Shown: positions 1 to 9,160, numbered from the stretch's first letter. The stretch: 64,000 nucleotides of DNA from Kineococcus xinjiangensis (GCF_002934625.1 NZ_PTJD01000002.1:186001-250000); one strand, 5' to 3'. A program made the numbers and translations. Notes: generated by a model from the sequence alone, not told the origin.

Positions 1-684
1 GTTGTCCATGCGCTGCTGGGCGGTGGCGGGGTCCCAGCGCAGGGTCGCGACGGTGTCCATGCTGGTCTGGCCGCTCTTGACGACGAGCTTGCCGGAGTCG
101 ATGTAGGGCTGGAGGACGTCCATCGCGCCGTCGAAGAAGAAGAACGCGTTGTTGTCGTCCGGCGAGCCGCCGAAGAGCTCGATGTTGAAGGGGCCGGGGG
201 CCTCGTCGAGCTTGAGGGCGTCCTTGATGTAGCCGCCCTGCAGCTGGCCGACCTTGAAGTTGTCGAACGTGGCGTAGTAGTCCACGTTCGGCGACTCGAG
301 GATGAGGCGGTCGTAGGAGATGACCGGGATGTTGTTGTCCTTGGCCTGCTGGAGGACGTCGCCGAGCTGCTTGCCGTCGATCGCGGCGATCACCAGGACG
401 TCGACGCCCTTGGTGATCATCGTCTCGATCTGGTTGACCTGCGTGGGGATGTCGTCCTCGGCGTACTGCAGGTCGGTGCCGTAACCGGCCTCCTTGAACT
501 GCTTGACCATGTTGTTGCCGTCGCCCACCCACCGCTCGGAGGACTTGGTCGGCATCGCGATCCCGACGACACCCTTGCCCCCGTCGCCCTCGTCACCCTG
601 GTTGGCGGCGTCGCCGACGCCACCGCAGGCGGTCAGCATGAGGGCGGACATCCCCAGGGCAGCCCCGAGCTTCTTGCTGAGCAC
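1..684 (-). CDS. chvE: ChvE-type multiple-monosaccharide ABC transporter substrate-binding lipoprotein (3' part outside window)
   Basis: This is the N-terminal 228 codons of a periplasmic-binding-protein family 1 sugar receptor that delivers monosaccharides to an ABC importer. The GTG start at 684 follows GGAGAT by six bases. A lipoprotein signal with lipobox LTAC precedes a low-complexity Gly/Asp linker. The segment [17 protein letters not shown] and the later [12 protein letters not shown] and LRWDPATAQ stretches match what I know of ChvE from Agrobacterium, which binds aldoses such as arabinose, galactose and xylose. The transporter ATPase and permease (mmsA/mmsB-like) should lie beyond base 1. 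A LacI gene sits just upstream on the same strand, with an operator-like half-palindrome between them, so local repression relieved by a sugar is likely. The exact sugar is unknown. Confidence 0.88.
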   Translation of the reverse strand, partial: MLSKKLGAALGMSALMLTACGGVGDAANQGDEGDGGKGVVGIAMPTKSSERWVGDGNNMVKQFKEAGYGTDLQYAEDDIPTQVNQIETMITKGVDVLVIAAIDGKQLGDVLQQAKDNNIPVISYDRLILESPNVDYYATFDNFKVGQLQGGYIKDALKLDEAPGPFNIELFGGSPDDNNAFFFFDGAMDVLQPYIDSGKLVVKSGQTSMDTVATLRWDPATAQQRMDN

Positions 685-788
685 GTGATCATCTCCATTC
701 GTCGTCGACATCGACGCCTGCACGCGACCGGGGCGAGTACTGGCCCAGCGGTCATGACCGCGACCGTCGCGGTGCACCGTGCCCTTCG

Positions 789-803
789 ATGTTAACGCTC
801 ACG
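789..803. promoter_or_regulatory. LacI-type operator upstream of chvE
   Basis: The stretch GTTAACGCTCAC (791-802; other strand GTGAGCGTTAAC) is an imperfect palindrome centred on a CG step, as LacI-family proteins prefer. It lies about 105 bp upstream of the chvE start, in the gap between that gene and the LacI-family regulator at 910-1944. Binding by that regulator is inferred from position. Confidence 0.5.
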
Positions 804-909
804 GAGGCAGCACGAAGGGCGACCCGCCCATTTGCAGCACCGGGCAACAAAAGGTCGCGAAGTGGTGACGACGCCGCAACGGGGATGCTGCGGAAGGGCA
901 TCGCTCAGG

Positions 910-1944
910 TCACGGAGCGCCCGAACTGCACCTCACGACCAGCTGCGGTGGTATAGCGTCGACCGGCTCGATCTGCTGCCCCCCGTCGAGGCGTGCCAGC
1001 AGAGCGTGGACGCACTGCCTGCCGAGTTCGCGGAAGTCCTGCCGCAGCGTCGTCAGCGGCGGCCAGGAGTGCGCCGCCCCGGGCACGTCGTCGAAGCCCA
1101 CCACCGCCACGTCCGCCGGCACCCGCAGACCGGCCTCGTGCAGGGCGTGCATCAGGCCGAAGGCCATCAGGTCGTTGGCCGCGAAGACCGCGGTCGGCCT
1201 CTCCCCAGCCGGCAGCTCCCGCCACCGGCGCACGACCTCCTGCCCCGCCTGGTAGCCGCTGTCCCCGGACCAGTCCCCCAGGAGCGGCTCCTCCACGGGC
1301 GCGCCGACCTCCGCCAGGGCCTCCTCCCAGCCCCGCACGCGGCGGTCGCCCTCCGGCCAGTCGTGGGGCCCGCGCACGTGCAGGACGGTGCGGTGCCCCG
1401 CCTCGAGCAGGTGCCGCGTCGCCAGCCGCGCGCCCAGCTCGTGGTCCACGGAGACGCTCGGCAGGTGACCCCCGGGACGGGCCTGGGCCACCACGACCGG
1501 CAGCCCCTCCGGCACGGGCAGCGAGCCCACCACCGACGTCACCGACGTGACGACCACGATGCCCTCGACGTTCTGCCCGGCGAGGTGGCGCATGGCGGCG
1601 CTCATCGTGCCGCTGCGCACCTCGGCGAGGCTGCACAGCACCACGGACATCCCCCGCGCGCGGGCCGCCTCCTCCACGCCGAGCAGCGTGTGGACGGGGC
1701 CGTGGTGGATGCCGAAGGGGGTGATGACGCCGAGGAGGCCGGAGCGCTGGGTCACCAGCGCCCGCGCGGCCGGGTTGCGCCGGTAGCCGAGGGCGTCGAT
1801 GGCCTCCAGCACCCGCCGCCGGGTCTCCTCGCGGACCGGGCCGGTGTCGTTGAGGACCCGGGACACCGTCTGGTGCGAGACCCCGGCCATGCGGGCCACG
1901 TCCGACATCACCGGCTGGCGCGGTGCCGGGGTGGTCGCGGTCAC
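910..1944 (-). CDS. LacI-family transcriptional regulator, probable controller of chvE operon
   Basis: A 344-residue LacI/GalR repressor. The GTG start at 1944 is chosen because AAGGAGG lies five bases upstream; a longer reading frame exists but would add a non-conserved Arg/Pro-rich extension. The N-terminal helix-turn-helix reads VMSDVARMAGVSHQTVSRVLN with the hinge helix near residues 50-60 (NPAARAL). The rest is a periplasmic-binding-protein-like effector domain ending in VAVVGFDDVPGA and the LTTLRQD segment typical of the family. It is transcribed towards chvE, 225 bp upstream, so it most likely senses the sugar carried by that importer. Confidence 0.85.
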   Translation of the reverse strand: MTATTPAPRQPVMSDVARMAGVSHQTVSRVLNDTGPVREETRRRVLEAIDALGYRRNPAARALVTQRSGLLGVITPFGIHHGPVHTLLGVEEAARARGMSVVLCSLAEVRSGTMSAAMRHLAGQNVEGIVVVTSVTSVVGSLPVPEGLPVVVAQARPGGHLPSVSVDHELGARLATRHLLEAGHRTVLHVRGPHDWPEGDRRVRGWEEALAEVGAPVEEPLLGDWSGDSGYQAGQEVVRRWRELPAGERPTAVFAANDLMAFGLMHALHEAGLRVPADVAVVGFDDVPGAAHSWPPLTTLRQDFRELGRQCVHALLARLDGGQQIEPVDAIPPQLVVRCSSGAP

Positions 1945-2179
1945 GGTCGCCTCCTTCGGCTGCGGACGGTCCGCACCCTTCCCGAGGGGGACGGGCACGA
2001 GCTGGGCACCCCCGCCGGGCGGGCGCAGGGGGCCGGCACACCGGGACGGGGTGCACGGCGGGGAACCGGTGCTCACCCTAGGCGCCGGTCCGGGCCCGCG
2101 GGCCCGTTCTCCGGAGCCCACTGCACCGTCCGGGTGCCGCTCCTGCGCGGGAGCACCCCACCGGTGCCACAGAACTGAC

Positions 2180-2953
2180 TCAGCGCAACCAGAGGGTCAC
2201 GCATACGGGAACCGCGGCGACGAGCGCACCGACGGCCACCAGCGCCGAGTCCGCCCGCGTCCACGGCGCCGGCTCCGCCCACGTCCGCCGCGAGCAGTCC
2301 GCGAACCCCCGCGCGTCCATGGCCACCGCCATCCGCTCCGCCGAGCGCAGCGCCCCCACCAGCATCCCGAACGCCATGCCCGCGAAGAAGCGCACCCGCC
2401 CCGCCGGGGAGCGCCCCGGGCCCAGGCCACGGGCCCGCCGCGCCCGGGCCAGGGAGTCCCACGTCTCGTGCAGCGACTCGAACCGCTGCAGGGCCGCCGC
2501 CGCCGCGACCACGGCCCGCGCGGGCAGGTGCAGCCGCTGCGCCAGGTGGTCCCCGAGCCGGCTCGGGTCGATCCAGGACACCAGCAGCGCGCCCGGCAGC
2601 ACGAGCACCACGATGCGCAGCGCGGCCGTGACCGCCACCTCCAGCCGCTGCGGCCCGCCCTCGCCCAGCAACCAGGTGGACCAGGCCACGGACAGCGCCG
2701 CGATGCACACCGGCAGGAGCCGGAGGGCGGCCGCCCGCAGCCCCGAGACGGCGAACGGCGCGAGCGAGAGCTGCACGCCCAGCGCGACGGCCCCCGTGCG
2801 CCAGTCGTCGACGAAGAGGGAGGCCACGATCGACAGGAAGGACACCGCGAGCAGGGACAGCGGTCCGCAGCGCGCGACGAGGCGGGTGCGCGCCGGCCCC
2901 GCGACGGCCCCGGCGGCGGTTTCGGCGGTGGACCCGGCGGTGACCGCGCTCAC
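2180..2953 (-). CDS. ykoC: ECF transporter transmembrane (T) component, YkoC-type
   Basis: A 257-residue integral membrane protein that couples ATP hydrolysis to the substrate-binding S subunit of a thiamine-precursor importer. Several hydrophobic segments flank a cytoplasmic loop carrying the paired Ala-Arg-Arg-Ala-Arg-Gly-type coupling motif (ARRARGLGPG, about residue 170) that contacts the ATPases. The GTG start at 2953 overlaps the stop of the ATPase gene as GTGA, so the two are translationally coupled. It is the last gene of the riboswitch-controlled operon ykoE-ykoD-ykoC. Confidence 0.85.
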   Translation of the reverse strand: MSAVTAGSTAETAAGAVAGPARTRLVARCGPLSLLAVSFLSIVASLFVDDWRTGAVALGVQLSLAPFAVSGLRAAALRLLPVCIAALSVAWSTWLLGEGGPQRLEVAVTAALRIVVLVLPGALLVSWIDPSRLGDHLAQRLHLPARAVVAAAAALQRFESLHETWDSLARARRARGLGPGRSPAGRVRFFAGMAFGMLVGALRSAERMAVAMDARGFADCSRRTWAEPAPWTRADSALVAVGALVAAVPVCVTLWLR

Positions 2954-4521
2954 GGGCGCACCCCCTGCCCGACCACCCGCGCGTCCGGCGGTGCGTCAGG
3001 CGCCACCGCCCGCCCGGCCTCCAGTCGCAGGCGGTGCGACGCGCGATCCACGAGGACCTCGTCGTGGCTGGCCACGACGACGGCCGCCCCGGCCCCCGCC
3101 GCCCCCCGCAGCGCACCGGCGACCACCGCCCACGTGCCCCGGTCCTGCCCGACCGTCGGCTCGTCCGCCGCGACCAGCGCGGGACCCGCGGCCAGCGCGG
3201 CGGCCAGCACCAGGCGGCGCTGCTCCCCGCCCGAGAGCAGGTGCGGCTCGACGTCCGCCCGGGCCGACAGGCCCACCAGCTCCAGCAGCGCGTCGGCCCG
3301 CCGCCGCCCGCGCTCCCCCTGCCCCAGCACCTCCGGCGTGGCCCGCACCTCCTCCCGGGCGGTGCGCGCCACGAAGCCGTGCTCGGGGTGCTGCGGCACC
3401 CAGCCGACGCGGGCCGCCAGCTCCGGCGAGCTCCACCGCCACGGCCTCGGGCCCGCTCCCCGGGCGAAGCCGGCCGCGGGGACCAGGTCGCCCTCGCTGG
3501 GGCGCAGCAGCCCGGCGAGGACCGCGACCAGCGTCGACTTGCCCGCGCCGCTCGGCCCCGTCAGTGCGGTCAGCGCCCCTGCCCGCACGTCGACGTCGAC
3601 GCCGGTGAGGACGCGGGCGGGCGGGGCGGGGCGCAGGCCGCGGCGGCGGCGGACGACCCCCAGCCCACGGCCGCGCAACGCCGCCTCCCCGGTGGGCGGG
3701 GCGTGGCAGGGCCCGACGAGGTCCGCCGGCACCGCGAGCGCCTCCGGTGCCGGCAGGCCCGGCACCCAGATGCCGTCGCGGGCCAGGGAGTCCGCGTCGC
3801 GGCCGAGGACGGGACCGGGAGGGCCGGAGGCGACGACCGCGCCGGTGCGGTCGAGGACGACGACCCGGTCCACGACCGGGACCCAGGTGCCGAGGTGGTG
3901 GTCGACGACGACGAGGGTGCGCTCCCCCACCGAGGCCAGCAGGGCGTCGCGCACCTTCGCAGCGGTCGCCGTGTCCAGCATCGAGGTGGGCTCGTCGAGC
4001 AGCAGGAGCCTGGGGTGCAGGGCCAGGGCGCCGGCGAGGGCGAGGCGCTGCAGCTCACCGCCGGACAGCTCGGCGGTGGAGCGGGCGGGACCGTAGGGGA
4101 AGGACACCGCCGCCAGCGCGGCCGCGACGCGCTCGGCGATCCGCGGACGGGGCAGGGCGAGGTTCTCCGGGCCGAAGGCCGTGTCGCGCCCGGCGGTGGC
4201 GGCGACGACCGCGTCGAGGGGGTCCTGCAGCAGCAGCCCGGCCCCGCCCCCGGTGGCCGGCCGCCCGTCCAGCAGCACCTCCCCCGCGAGCTGCCCGTCG
4301 TCGGGGTCGCCACCGTCGGAGGCGCCGAGCAGGCCCGCGAGCGCGCGCAACAGGGTGGACTTGCCGGCGCCGCTGGGGCCGGCGAGGAGGACCCGCTCGC
4401 CGGCCTCGACGTCGAGGTCGAGGTCGGCGAGCACCGGGGTCGCGGCGCCGTGCGGGTGCCAGGTCAGGCCCCGCACCCGCACGGTCGCGCCCCCGGTGAG
4501 GGGGGTGGAGGTGTCAGGCAC
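2950..4521 (-). CDS. ykoD: ECF transporter duplicated ATPase, YkoD-type
   Basis: A 523-residue protein with two complete ABC ATPase domains in one chain, the arrangement of YkoD rather than of separate EcfA1/EcfA2. Each half has a Walker A (GPSGAGKST in both), an ABC signature (LSGGELQRL; LSGGEQRRL) and a Walker B ending in DEPT. It energises uptake by the S component YkoE together with the T component YkoC. The GTG start at 4521 overlaps the ykoE stop by eight bases, which argues for coupling and against the longer in-frame start at 4578. Confidence 0.88.
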   Translation of the reverse strand: MPDTSTPLTGGATVRVRGLTWHPHGAATPVLADLDLDVEAGERVLLAGPSGAGKSTLLRALAGLLGASDGGDPDDGQLAGEVLLDGRPATGGGAGLLLQDPLDAVVAATAGRDTAFGPENLALPRPRIAERVAAALAAVSFPYGPARSTAELSGGELQRLALAGALALHPRLLLLDEPTSMLDTATAAKVRDALLASVGERTLVVVDHHLGTWVPVVDRVVVLDRTGAVVASGPPGPVLGRDADSLARDGIWVPGLPAPEALAVPADLVGPCHAPPTGEAALRGRGLGVVRRRRGLRPAPPARVLTGVDVDVRAGALTALTGPSGAGKSTLVAVLAGLLRPSEGDLVPAAGFARGAGPRPWRWSSPELAARVGWVPQHPEHGFVARTAREEVRATPEVLGQGERGRRRADALLELVGLSARADVEPHLLSGGEQRRLVLAAALAAGPALVAADEPTVGQDRGTWAVVAGALRGAAGAGAAVVVASHDEVLVDRASHRLRLEAGRAVAPDAPPDARVVGQGVRP

Positions 4522-5242
4522 GAGCCCGCGCCAGGCGGGCCTCCGCACCCGCCGGGAAGGACCGCAGCGCACCGGCACGTGCCAGCGCCTGCACGAGGGC
4601 GTAGCCGCCGAGGCCGGCGATCAGCGCGCCGGAGAGGGAGAAGGCGCCGAGGTAGGCGAGCTTCCAGCTCCACGCCCAGTCGGCCCAGTAGAACCACCAC
4701 TCCCAGGCCACGACCTCCAGCACGGCCGCCAGGGCACCGCCGAGGACGGCGACGCCGAGGTTGAACCGACGCCACGCGAAGATCGCGACGGCGATCTCCA
4801 CGCCGAGGCCCTGCATCAGGCCCGACACGAGGACCATCGGGCCCCAGTAGCTGCCGATGGCCATCTCCACGAGCGCCGCGACCATCTCCACGAACAGGGC
4901 GGCGCCCGGGCGGCGGATCACGAGCGCGCCGACCACCGCGGGCAGCAGCCACATCCCGGAGACCAGACCGCCGGCCGGCGGGAACGCGGCCCAGCCCGGC
5001 TGGATGACGTAGAACAGGTTGTTCCAGCCCCAGAACATGACGCCGAAGACGACGCCGAGCATGGCGGCGGTGATCAGGTCGATGCTGCGCCAGCGCATCA
5101 GCGGCCGGCGGGCCGGCACGGACCCGGCGACCGGCGCAGCGGTGGGCGTGCCCGCGGCCCGGCTCACGACGGCGCCTTCCACCACGTGGCCGTGCGGCTG
5201 CAGGGCGTCCGTCCTGGTGGGGTCTGGACTGGGCGTGGTCAT
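4514..5242 (-). CDS. ykoE: ECF transporter substrate-binding (S) component, YkoE-type, thiamine precursor uptake
   Basis: A 242-residue membrane protein with a 50-residue soluble N-terminus followed by several membrane segments. MRWRSIDLITAAMLGVVFG and FWGWNNLFY near residues 50-75 match the YkoE family, which is thought to bind hydroxymethylpyrimidine or a related thiamine precursor. It is the first gene after a TPP riboswitch, which independently supports a thiamine-related substrate. An ATPase and a T component follow with overlapping starts, giving a complete importer. Confidence 0.9.
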   Translation of the reverse strand: MTTPSPDPTRTDALQPHGHVVEGAVVSRAAGTPTAAPVAGSVPARRPLMRWRSIDLITAAMLGVVFGVMFWGWNNLFYVIQPGWAAFPPAGGLVSGMWLLPAVVGALVIRRPGAALFVEMVAALVEMAIGSYWGPMVLVSGLMQGLGVEIAVAIFAWRRFNLGVAVLGGALAAVLEVVAWEWWFYWADWAWSWKLAYLGAFSLSGALIAGLGGYALVQALARAGALRSFPAGAEARLARARA

Positions 5243-5305
5243 GGGTTCCTCCCGGACGAGCAGGAGGGGGACGGGTGCCCACGGTGGGTCCCGTCGAGAC
5301 GGCCC

Positions 5306-5395
5306 GACTCCCTACGCCGGTGCTAGCCGGGTCAGGTTCGAGGGTCTGCGGCTGCCCGCACTCTCAGCGCCACGCGGCGCTCCCCTGTCGTGGTG
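5306..5395 (-). promoter_or_regulatory. TPP riboswitch (THI element) upstream of ykoEDC
   Basis: Read on the minus strand, this has the conserved TPP-riboswitch blocks in order: GGGGAGCGCCG, then GCTGAGAGTGCGG, then ACCCTCGAACCTGA, and finally GCGTAGGGAG. These form the pyrimidine-sensing and pyrophosphate-sensing helices of the known aptamer. It ends about 65 bases before the ykoE start. In actinomycetes such elements usually close the ribosome site or the transcript when thiamine diphosphate is plentiful; the expression platform here is not resolved. Confidence 0.95.
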
Positions 5396-5489
5396 CTGAC
5401 GGTACCGGACGGGGCGGGCCCCCCGGCGCCACGCGGATCGCCCGTCCGCTCGCGCGACGTCCCGGGCGATGACCTGCGAGGCTGTGCCC

Positions 5490-5633
5490 GTGCTCAGGCT
5501 CCTGCGCGACGACTCCAGCGGCGCTCCCTCCCGGGCGGTGCGGCTCGTGGCCCTGCTCGTGGTGGTCGGACTGCTCGCCGTGTCGGCCACGGCCCTCACG
5601 CCGGTGCTGCGCTGGCTCCTGGATGTCCTCTAG
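5490..5633 (+). CDS. small single-pass membrane protein (47 aa)
   Basis: A GTG-initiated frame beginning MLRLLRDDSSGAPSRAV has one clear hydrophobic helix (about residues 17-36) and a short charged N-terminus. It is too short for most gene callers. It runs divergently from the TPP-riboswitch operon and stops 15 bases before the DUF4235 gene, so the two may share a transcript. No family is recognised; coding is supported only by the frame, its GC-rich third positions and the hydrophobic pattern. Confidence 0.4.
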   Translation: MLRLLRDDSSGAPSRAVRLVALLVVVGLLAVSATALTPVLRWLLDVL

Positions 5634-5648
5634 GGCAGGGTGCGGACC

Positions 5649-5930
5649 ATGAACCCCATGGTCTGGAAGCTCATCGGCACGGGCGCTGCCGTCGGCGCGG
5701 GTGCTCTCGCGAACGCGGTCACCAAGGGCGGCTGGAAGTTCCTCACCGGGAGCAACCCGCCCGACAACCCGGAGGACCCGGACGTCGGCTGGAAGGAGGC
5801 GGTGCTGTGGGCGCTGGCCTCCGGCGCCGTCATCGGCATCGCGCGGCTGCTGGCGGAGCGCCAGGCCGCGGCGTACTACCGCAAGGCCGTGGGCACCCGC
5901 CCGCCCGGCCTGCGCGGCGGCGGCCGCTGA
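5649..5930 (+). CDS. DUF4235 family membrane protein
   Basis: A 93-residue actinobacterial protein of unknown function. MVWKLIGTGAAVGAGALAN near the N-terminus, the central NPPDNPEDPDVGWKEA block and the second hydrophobic segment with RLLAERQAA are the usual layout of DUF4235: two membrane helices separated by an acidic loop. The ATG at 5649 was preferred to a GTG at 5640 because it directly precedes the conserved NPMVWK start, but neither has a strong ribosome site. No function is inferred. Confidence 0.7.
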   Translation: MNPMVWKLIGTGAAVGAGALANAVTKGGWKFLTGSNPPDNPEDPDVGWKEAVLWALASGAVIGIARLLAERQAAAYYRKAVGTRPPGLRGGGR

Positions 5931-6011
5931 GCCTGCGGGCGCCCGCGCCACGAGCACCGCACCCGGCCCCGGTGGGACGATCCGCCGGGGCCGGCGCACG
6001 CCCGCACCGGA

Positions 6012-7337
6012 TCAGGCCGCGCTGCCCCGGGTGACCAGGCTGACCGTGGCCATCGCCCCGCTCAGCGCCGCGAGGTAGGCCCGCGAGACCTCGTAGAGCT
6101 CGTGACCGGCGCCGGAGACCCTCGGCAGGTCCTCGTCCTCGTAGCCGAGCACCGCGGCCAGCGCCCGGCCGGCCGGGCCCTCGTGGTTCAGCAGGGCCGC
6201 CCGCACGACGGGCGCCACGCCCGTGGTCTCGATCAGCTCCTCGTCGCTGATCCGCAGCACCCTCGCCACCCCCGAGAGCAGCCCCACGGTGTAGGCGACG
6301 TCCACCTGCCCGCCCGGCTCGACCAGCCGGGCGCAGGCGGTGGCGCGCGCCAGCACGAGCGTCAGCGCCTCCGGGTCGGAGCGGGTGACGCCGCCGAGCA
6401 GCATGAGCACCACCCAGGAGCAGAGCTGGCGCCGCCCCAGCAGCGCGATCGCCTGCCGCAGCGACGTGATCTGGCGGCTCGTCCCCACCGCCGCGGACCG
6501 CACGGTGCGCAGCACCCGCACGCTCATGCCGGGGTCGGAGGCGACGAGCCGCTCGATCTCCTCGATGGGTGCCTCGTCGCCGGTCAGCGCCCGCACCAGC
6601 TTGAGGCAGATGACCTGCGACGGGGACAGGCTCACCGACTCCAGCACCACCGGCCGCTGCAGCAGGTAGCCCTGGTAGAGGTCCACGCCCTGGTCCCGGC
6701 AGGCGTCGAACGTCTCCTCGTCCTCGACGCGCTCGACGACGATCGGCGCGTCGGGGTTGAGCCCGCGGGCGAGGCGCAGCACGTCGGGGAAGCGGTCACC
6801 GGTCTGGCTGATGTCGATCTTGACGTAGTCCGCGAGCCGCACGGCCGGCCAGCGGTGCTCCTCCCCCGCGAAGTCGTCCACGGCGATGCGGTAGCCGCGC
6901 CCGGCGAGGGCGCGCACGCCGGCGATCACCTCGTCGTCGACGAGGATGTCCTCCAGCAGCTCCAGGACCACCTGCCCCGGCTCGCACGGGATGGGCAGGT
7001 CGCCGGTGAAGAAGCTGCGGGTGAGGTTGATGAAGAGCGGCAGGTCGCCGGCGATCTGCTCGACGCCGAAGTCGCCGAAGGTGGCGCTGATGACCTGCGA
7101 GGTGGCCTTCTCCTGCTCCCGCTCGCTGGTCAGGCCCGCGTGCAGGCCGCCGTGGGCGCGGAAGAGGAGCTCGTAGGCGGCGAGCTCGCGCTCGGCGTCG
7201 TAGATGCCCTGCCGCCCGATCCGCACGGGCACGTGGACCGGCGGCTGCCGGGACGGGTCGGGAGCGGCGGTGAGGGGGTCGGCCGAAGCCGGCCGGGATG
7301 CCGCTGTGCGCTCAACGGCGGGGTCCCCGGACGTCAC
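6012..7337 (-). CDS. EAL and HDOD domain protein (YuxH-like)
   Basis: A 441-residue signalling protein with a divergent EAL domain (about residues 35-235) followed by an HDOD domain (about 240-430). In the EAL part, the Glu of LELLED and the Asp pair of VDDF survive, as do the VKID lysine and the QGYLL end, but the usual DDFG is DDFA and EAL itself reads ELL. Cyclic-di-GMP hydrolysis is therefore doubtful; such proteins often act as sensors or scaffolds. The GTG start overlaps the upstream gene stop as GTGA, so the two are probably partners. Confidence 0.8.
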   Translation of the reverse strand: MTSGDPAVERTAASRPASADPLTAAPDPSRQPPVHVPVRIGRQGIYDAERELAAYELLFRAHGGLHAGLTSEREQEKATSQVISATFGDFGVEQIAGDLPLFINLTRSFFTGDLPIPCEPGQVVLELLEDILVDDEVIAGVRALAGRGYRIAVDDFAGEEHRWPAVRLADYVKIDISQTGDRFPDVLRLARGLNPDAPIVVERVEDEETFDACRDQGVDLYQGYLLQRPVVLESVSLSPSQVICLKLVRALTGDEAPIEEIERLVASDPGMSVRVLRTVRSAAVGTSRQITSLRQAIALLGRRQLCSWVVLMLLGGVTRSDPEALTLVLARATACARLVEPGGQVDVAYTVGLLSGVARVLRISDEELIETTGVAPVVRAALLNHEGPAGRALAAVLGYEDEDLPRVSGAGHELYEVSRAYLAALSGAMATVSLVTRGSAA

Positions 7338-8326
7338 CGCGGCCCCCGGCCCGGCGGTGGACCGGCGGCGAGGACCGGCAGGAGGTCCTCGTCGAGGATG
7401 ATGCCGCCCGTGCGGTCGAGCACGGCGGCGCTGACCCGGGCCACGACCGCCTGCGCACGGGCGCGCTCGGCCCGGTGGCGCTCGTCGGGCTCCTCCGCCA
7501 GGCGCGCACCGCCGTCGGTGCTGTCCCAGCGGACCTCGTAGGTCGTGGTGGTCGCCGCGTCCGCCGGAGCCGGGACGGTCATCTCCTCCTCCGGGTGCAC
7601 GAGCAGCAGGACGTCGATGCCGTCGAGGGCGGCGGAGACGACGTAGGGCTCGGGCACGGGGCCGCCCGCGTCGGCGTCGGCGTCACCCAGGTCGACCAGG
7701 TGGTCCACGTCGAGGGGGACGGGCCCGCCGTCCACCAGCTCCTCCAGGTCACCGGAGCGCGCGGCCTCCGCGTCGGGCAGGAGGTCGCCGAGCGCCTCGA
7801 GCAGGTCCTCCGGCTCCAGCCAGGTCGTGGTGCGCACGAGGTGGTCCACGGCGCGCAGCGGGTCCGGCTCCAGCACCTCGCCGCTGCCCGCGATCCGCAC
7901 CGCTCCGCCGAAGCGGCGGGCCAGCCCCAGCAGCAGCCGCAGCCCCTCCGCCTCGCTGCCCGTCGGCAGGCCGGCGGGGAAGGCGCGGTGCAGGCCGTCG
8001 CGGTCGGGACCCAGGGGGTGCGTGGCCTCGCGCTGCGGCGGCACCGCCAGCGCGAGGGCGCGCCGCCACGGGCCGGTCACGCCCGCGCGGGCCGCCGCAC
8101 GCGGGGACAGGTCGAGGGCGGGGTGCAGCAGCGCGGGGCCGTCCTCGGAGAGCACGAGGGCACCGGAGCGGGAGGGCGCGTCGGGACAGCGGCAGCGCAC
8201 CGCGGCCGAGACCTCGGCCTGCGGCACGTCCGAGGGCAGCAGCAGCAGGTGCGCGCCCGCGAGCTCCGACGCCGTCAGCCTCCGGCCCCCGCCGGGGCGC
8301 CGCCACCACTGGCCCAGCACACCCAT
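7334..8326 (-). CDS. hypothetical protein upstream of EAL/HDOD gene
   Basis: A 330-residue protein with no membrane segment and no motif that I recognise. It is Ala/Asp-rich. It begins MGVLGQWWRRPGGGRRLTAS, with GAGGAG five bases before the ATG. Acidic stretches such as LGDADADAGG lie around residues 200-220. The stop overlaps the GTG of the EAL/HDOD gene by four bases, suggesting a joint role in signalling, which is inference from coupling only. Confidence 0.55.
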   Translation of the reverse strand: MGVLGQWWRRPGGGRRLTASELAGAHLLLLPSDVPQAEVSAAVRCRCPDAPSRSGALVLSEDGPALLHPALDLSPRAAARAGVTGPWRRALALAVPPQREATHPLGPDRDGLHRAFPAGLPTGSEAEGLRLLLGLARRFGGAVRIAGSGEVLEPDPLRAVDHLVRTTTWLEPEDLLEALGDLLPDAEAARSGDLEELVDGGPVPLDVDHLVDLGDADADAGGPVPEPYVVSAALDGIDVLLLVHPEEEMTVPAPADAATTTTYEVRWDSTDGGARLAEEPDERHRAERARAQAVVARVSAAVLDRTGGIILDEDLLPVLAAGPPPGRGPR

Positions 8327-8392
8327 GTCTGCTCCTCGTCGCCCTCTCGGTGCGGCGACCGGCGCGCACCTGCTGGCTGGATCTCGGTCTGG

Positions 8393-8968
8393 CTAGATCT
8401 CGGTCCGGTGGAAGGACAGGTGCGACCTGCTGGGTGTCGGGCCGCGCTGCCCCTGGTAGCGGGAGGAGTACCCCGGACTGCCGTAGGGATGCTCGACGGG
8501 GCTGGACAGCCGGAAGAAGCAGAGCTGACCGACCTTCATGCCCGGCCACAGCTTGATCGGGAGGGTGGCGACGTTGGACAGCTCCAGCGTCACGTGCCCG
8601 GAGAAGCCCGCGTCGATGAAGCCGGCGGTGGAGTGGGTGAGCAGGCCGAGGCGTCCCAGGCTGCTCTTGCCCTCCAGGCGGGCCGACACGTCGTCGGGGA
8701 GGGTGACCCGCTCCAGGGTGGAGGCCAGGACGAACTCGCCCGGGTGGAGGACGAAGGGCTCCCCCCGCTCCACCTCCACCTGCCGGGTCAGGTCCGGCTG
8801 CTCCACGGCGGGGTCGATGACGGCGTACTTGTGGTTGTCGAACAGCCGGAAGTAGCGGTCGAGGCGCACGTCGACGCTGGACGGCTGCACCATCGACTCG
8901 TCGAGCGGGTCGAGGGCGACGCGCCCACTGGCCAGCTCGGCACGGATGTCGCGGTCGGAGAGCAGCAC
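8393..8968 (-). CDS. dcd: dCTP deaminase (dUMP-forming type)
   Basis: A 191-residue homotrimeric enzyme that deaminates dCTP; in actinobacteria the usual form carries on to dUMP and diphosphate. [12 protein letters not shown] is the standard N-terminus, which fixes the GTG start at 8968 over a longer frame. The nucleotide-binding [13 protein letters not shown] and the segment [10 protein letters not shown] with the catalytic Glu are intact, and the C-terminal [12 protein letters not shown] phosphate-contact loop is present. It sits alone just upstream of, and divergent from, tRNA-Gly. Confidence 0.95.
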   Translation of the reverse strand: MLLSDRDIRAELASGRVALDPLDESMVQPSSVDVRLDRYFRLFDNHKYAVIDPAVEQPDLTRQVEVERGEPFVLHPGEFVLASTLERVTLPDDVSARLEGKSSLGRLGLLTHSTAGFIDAGFSGHVTLELSNVATLPIKLWPGMKVGQLCFFRLSSPVEHPYGSPGYSSRYQGQRGPTPSRSHLSFHRTEI

Positions 8969-9089
8969 ACGATCACGGTACCGGGCCGACGCCGCGCGGG
9001 ACACGCACCGACAGCCGACTGGGGGAAGGGCTCGGAGCACGCCGCGGCCTCGGCTACAGTAGGTCGCGCACGTTCCCCGGAACGGGCTT

Positions 9090-9160
9090 GCGGGTGTAGT
9101 TCAATGGTAGAACTTCAGCTTCCCAAGCTGATAGTGCGGGTTCGATTCCCGTCACCCGCT
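9090..9160 (+). tRNA. tRNA-Gly(CCC); AICE insertion site
   Basis: A 71-base tRNA: acceptor arms GCGGGTG and CACCCGC pair fully with discriminator T, the T-loop reads TTCGATT, and the anticodon stem TCAGC/GCTGA encloses TTCCCAA, giving anticodon CCC. No CCA is encoded. A TACAGT minus-10-like box lies at 9055-9060. From 9120 (anticodon loop) to the 3' end the sequence is repeated at 24528-24568, so the 3' half of this gene now comes from the integrated element, which keeps the tRNA whole. Confidence 0.97.
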
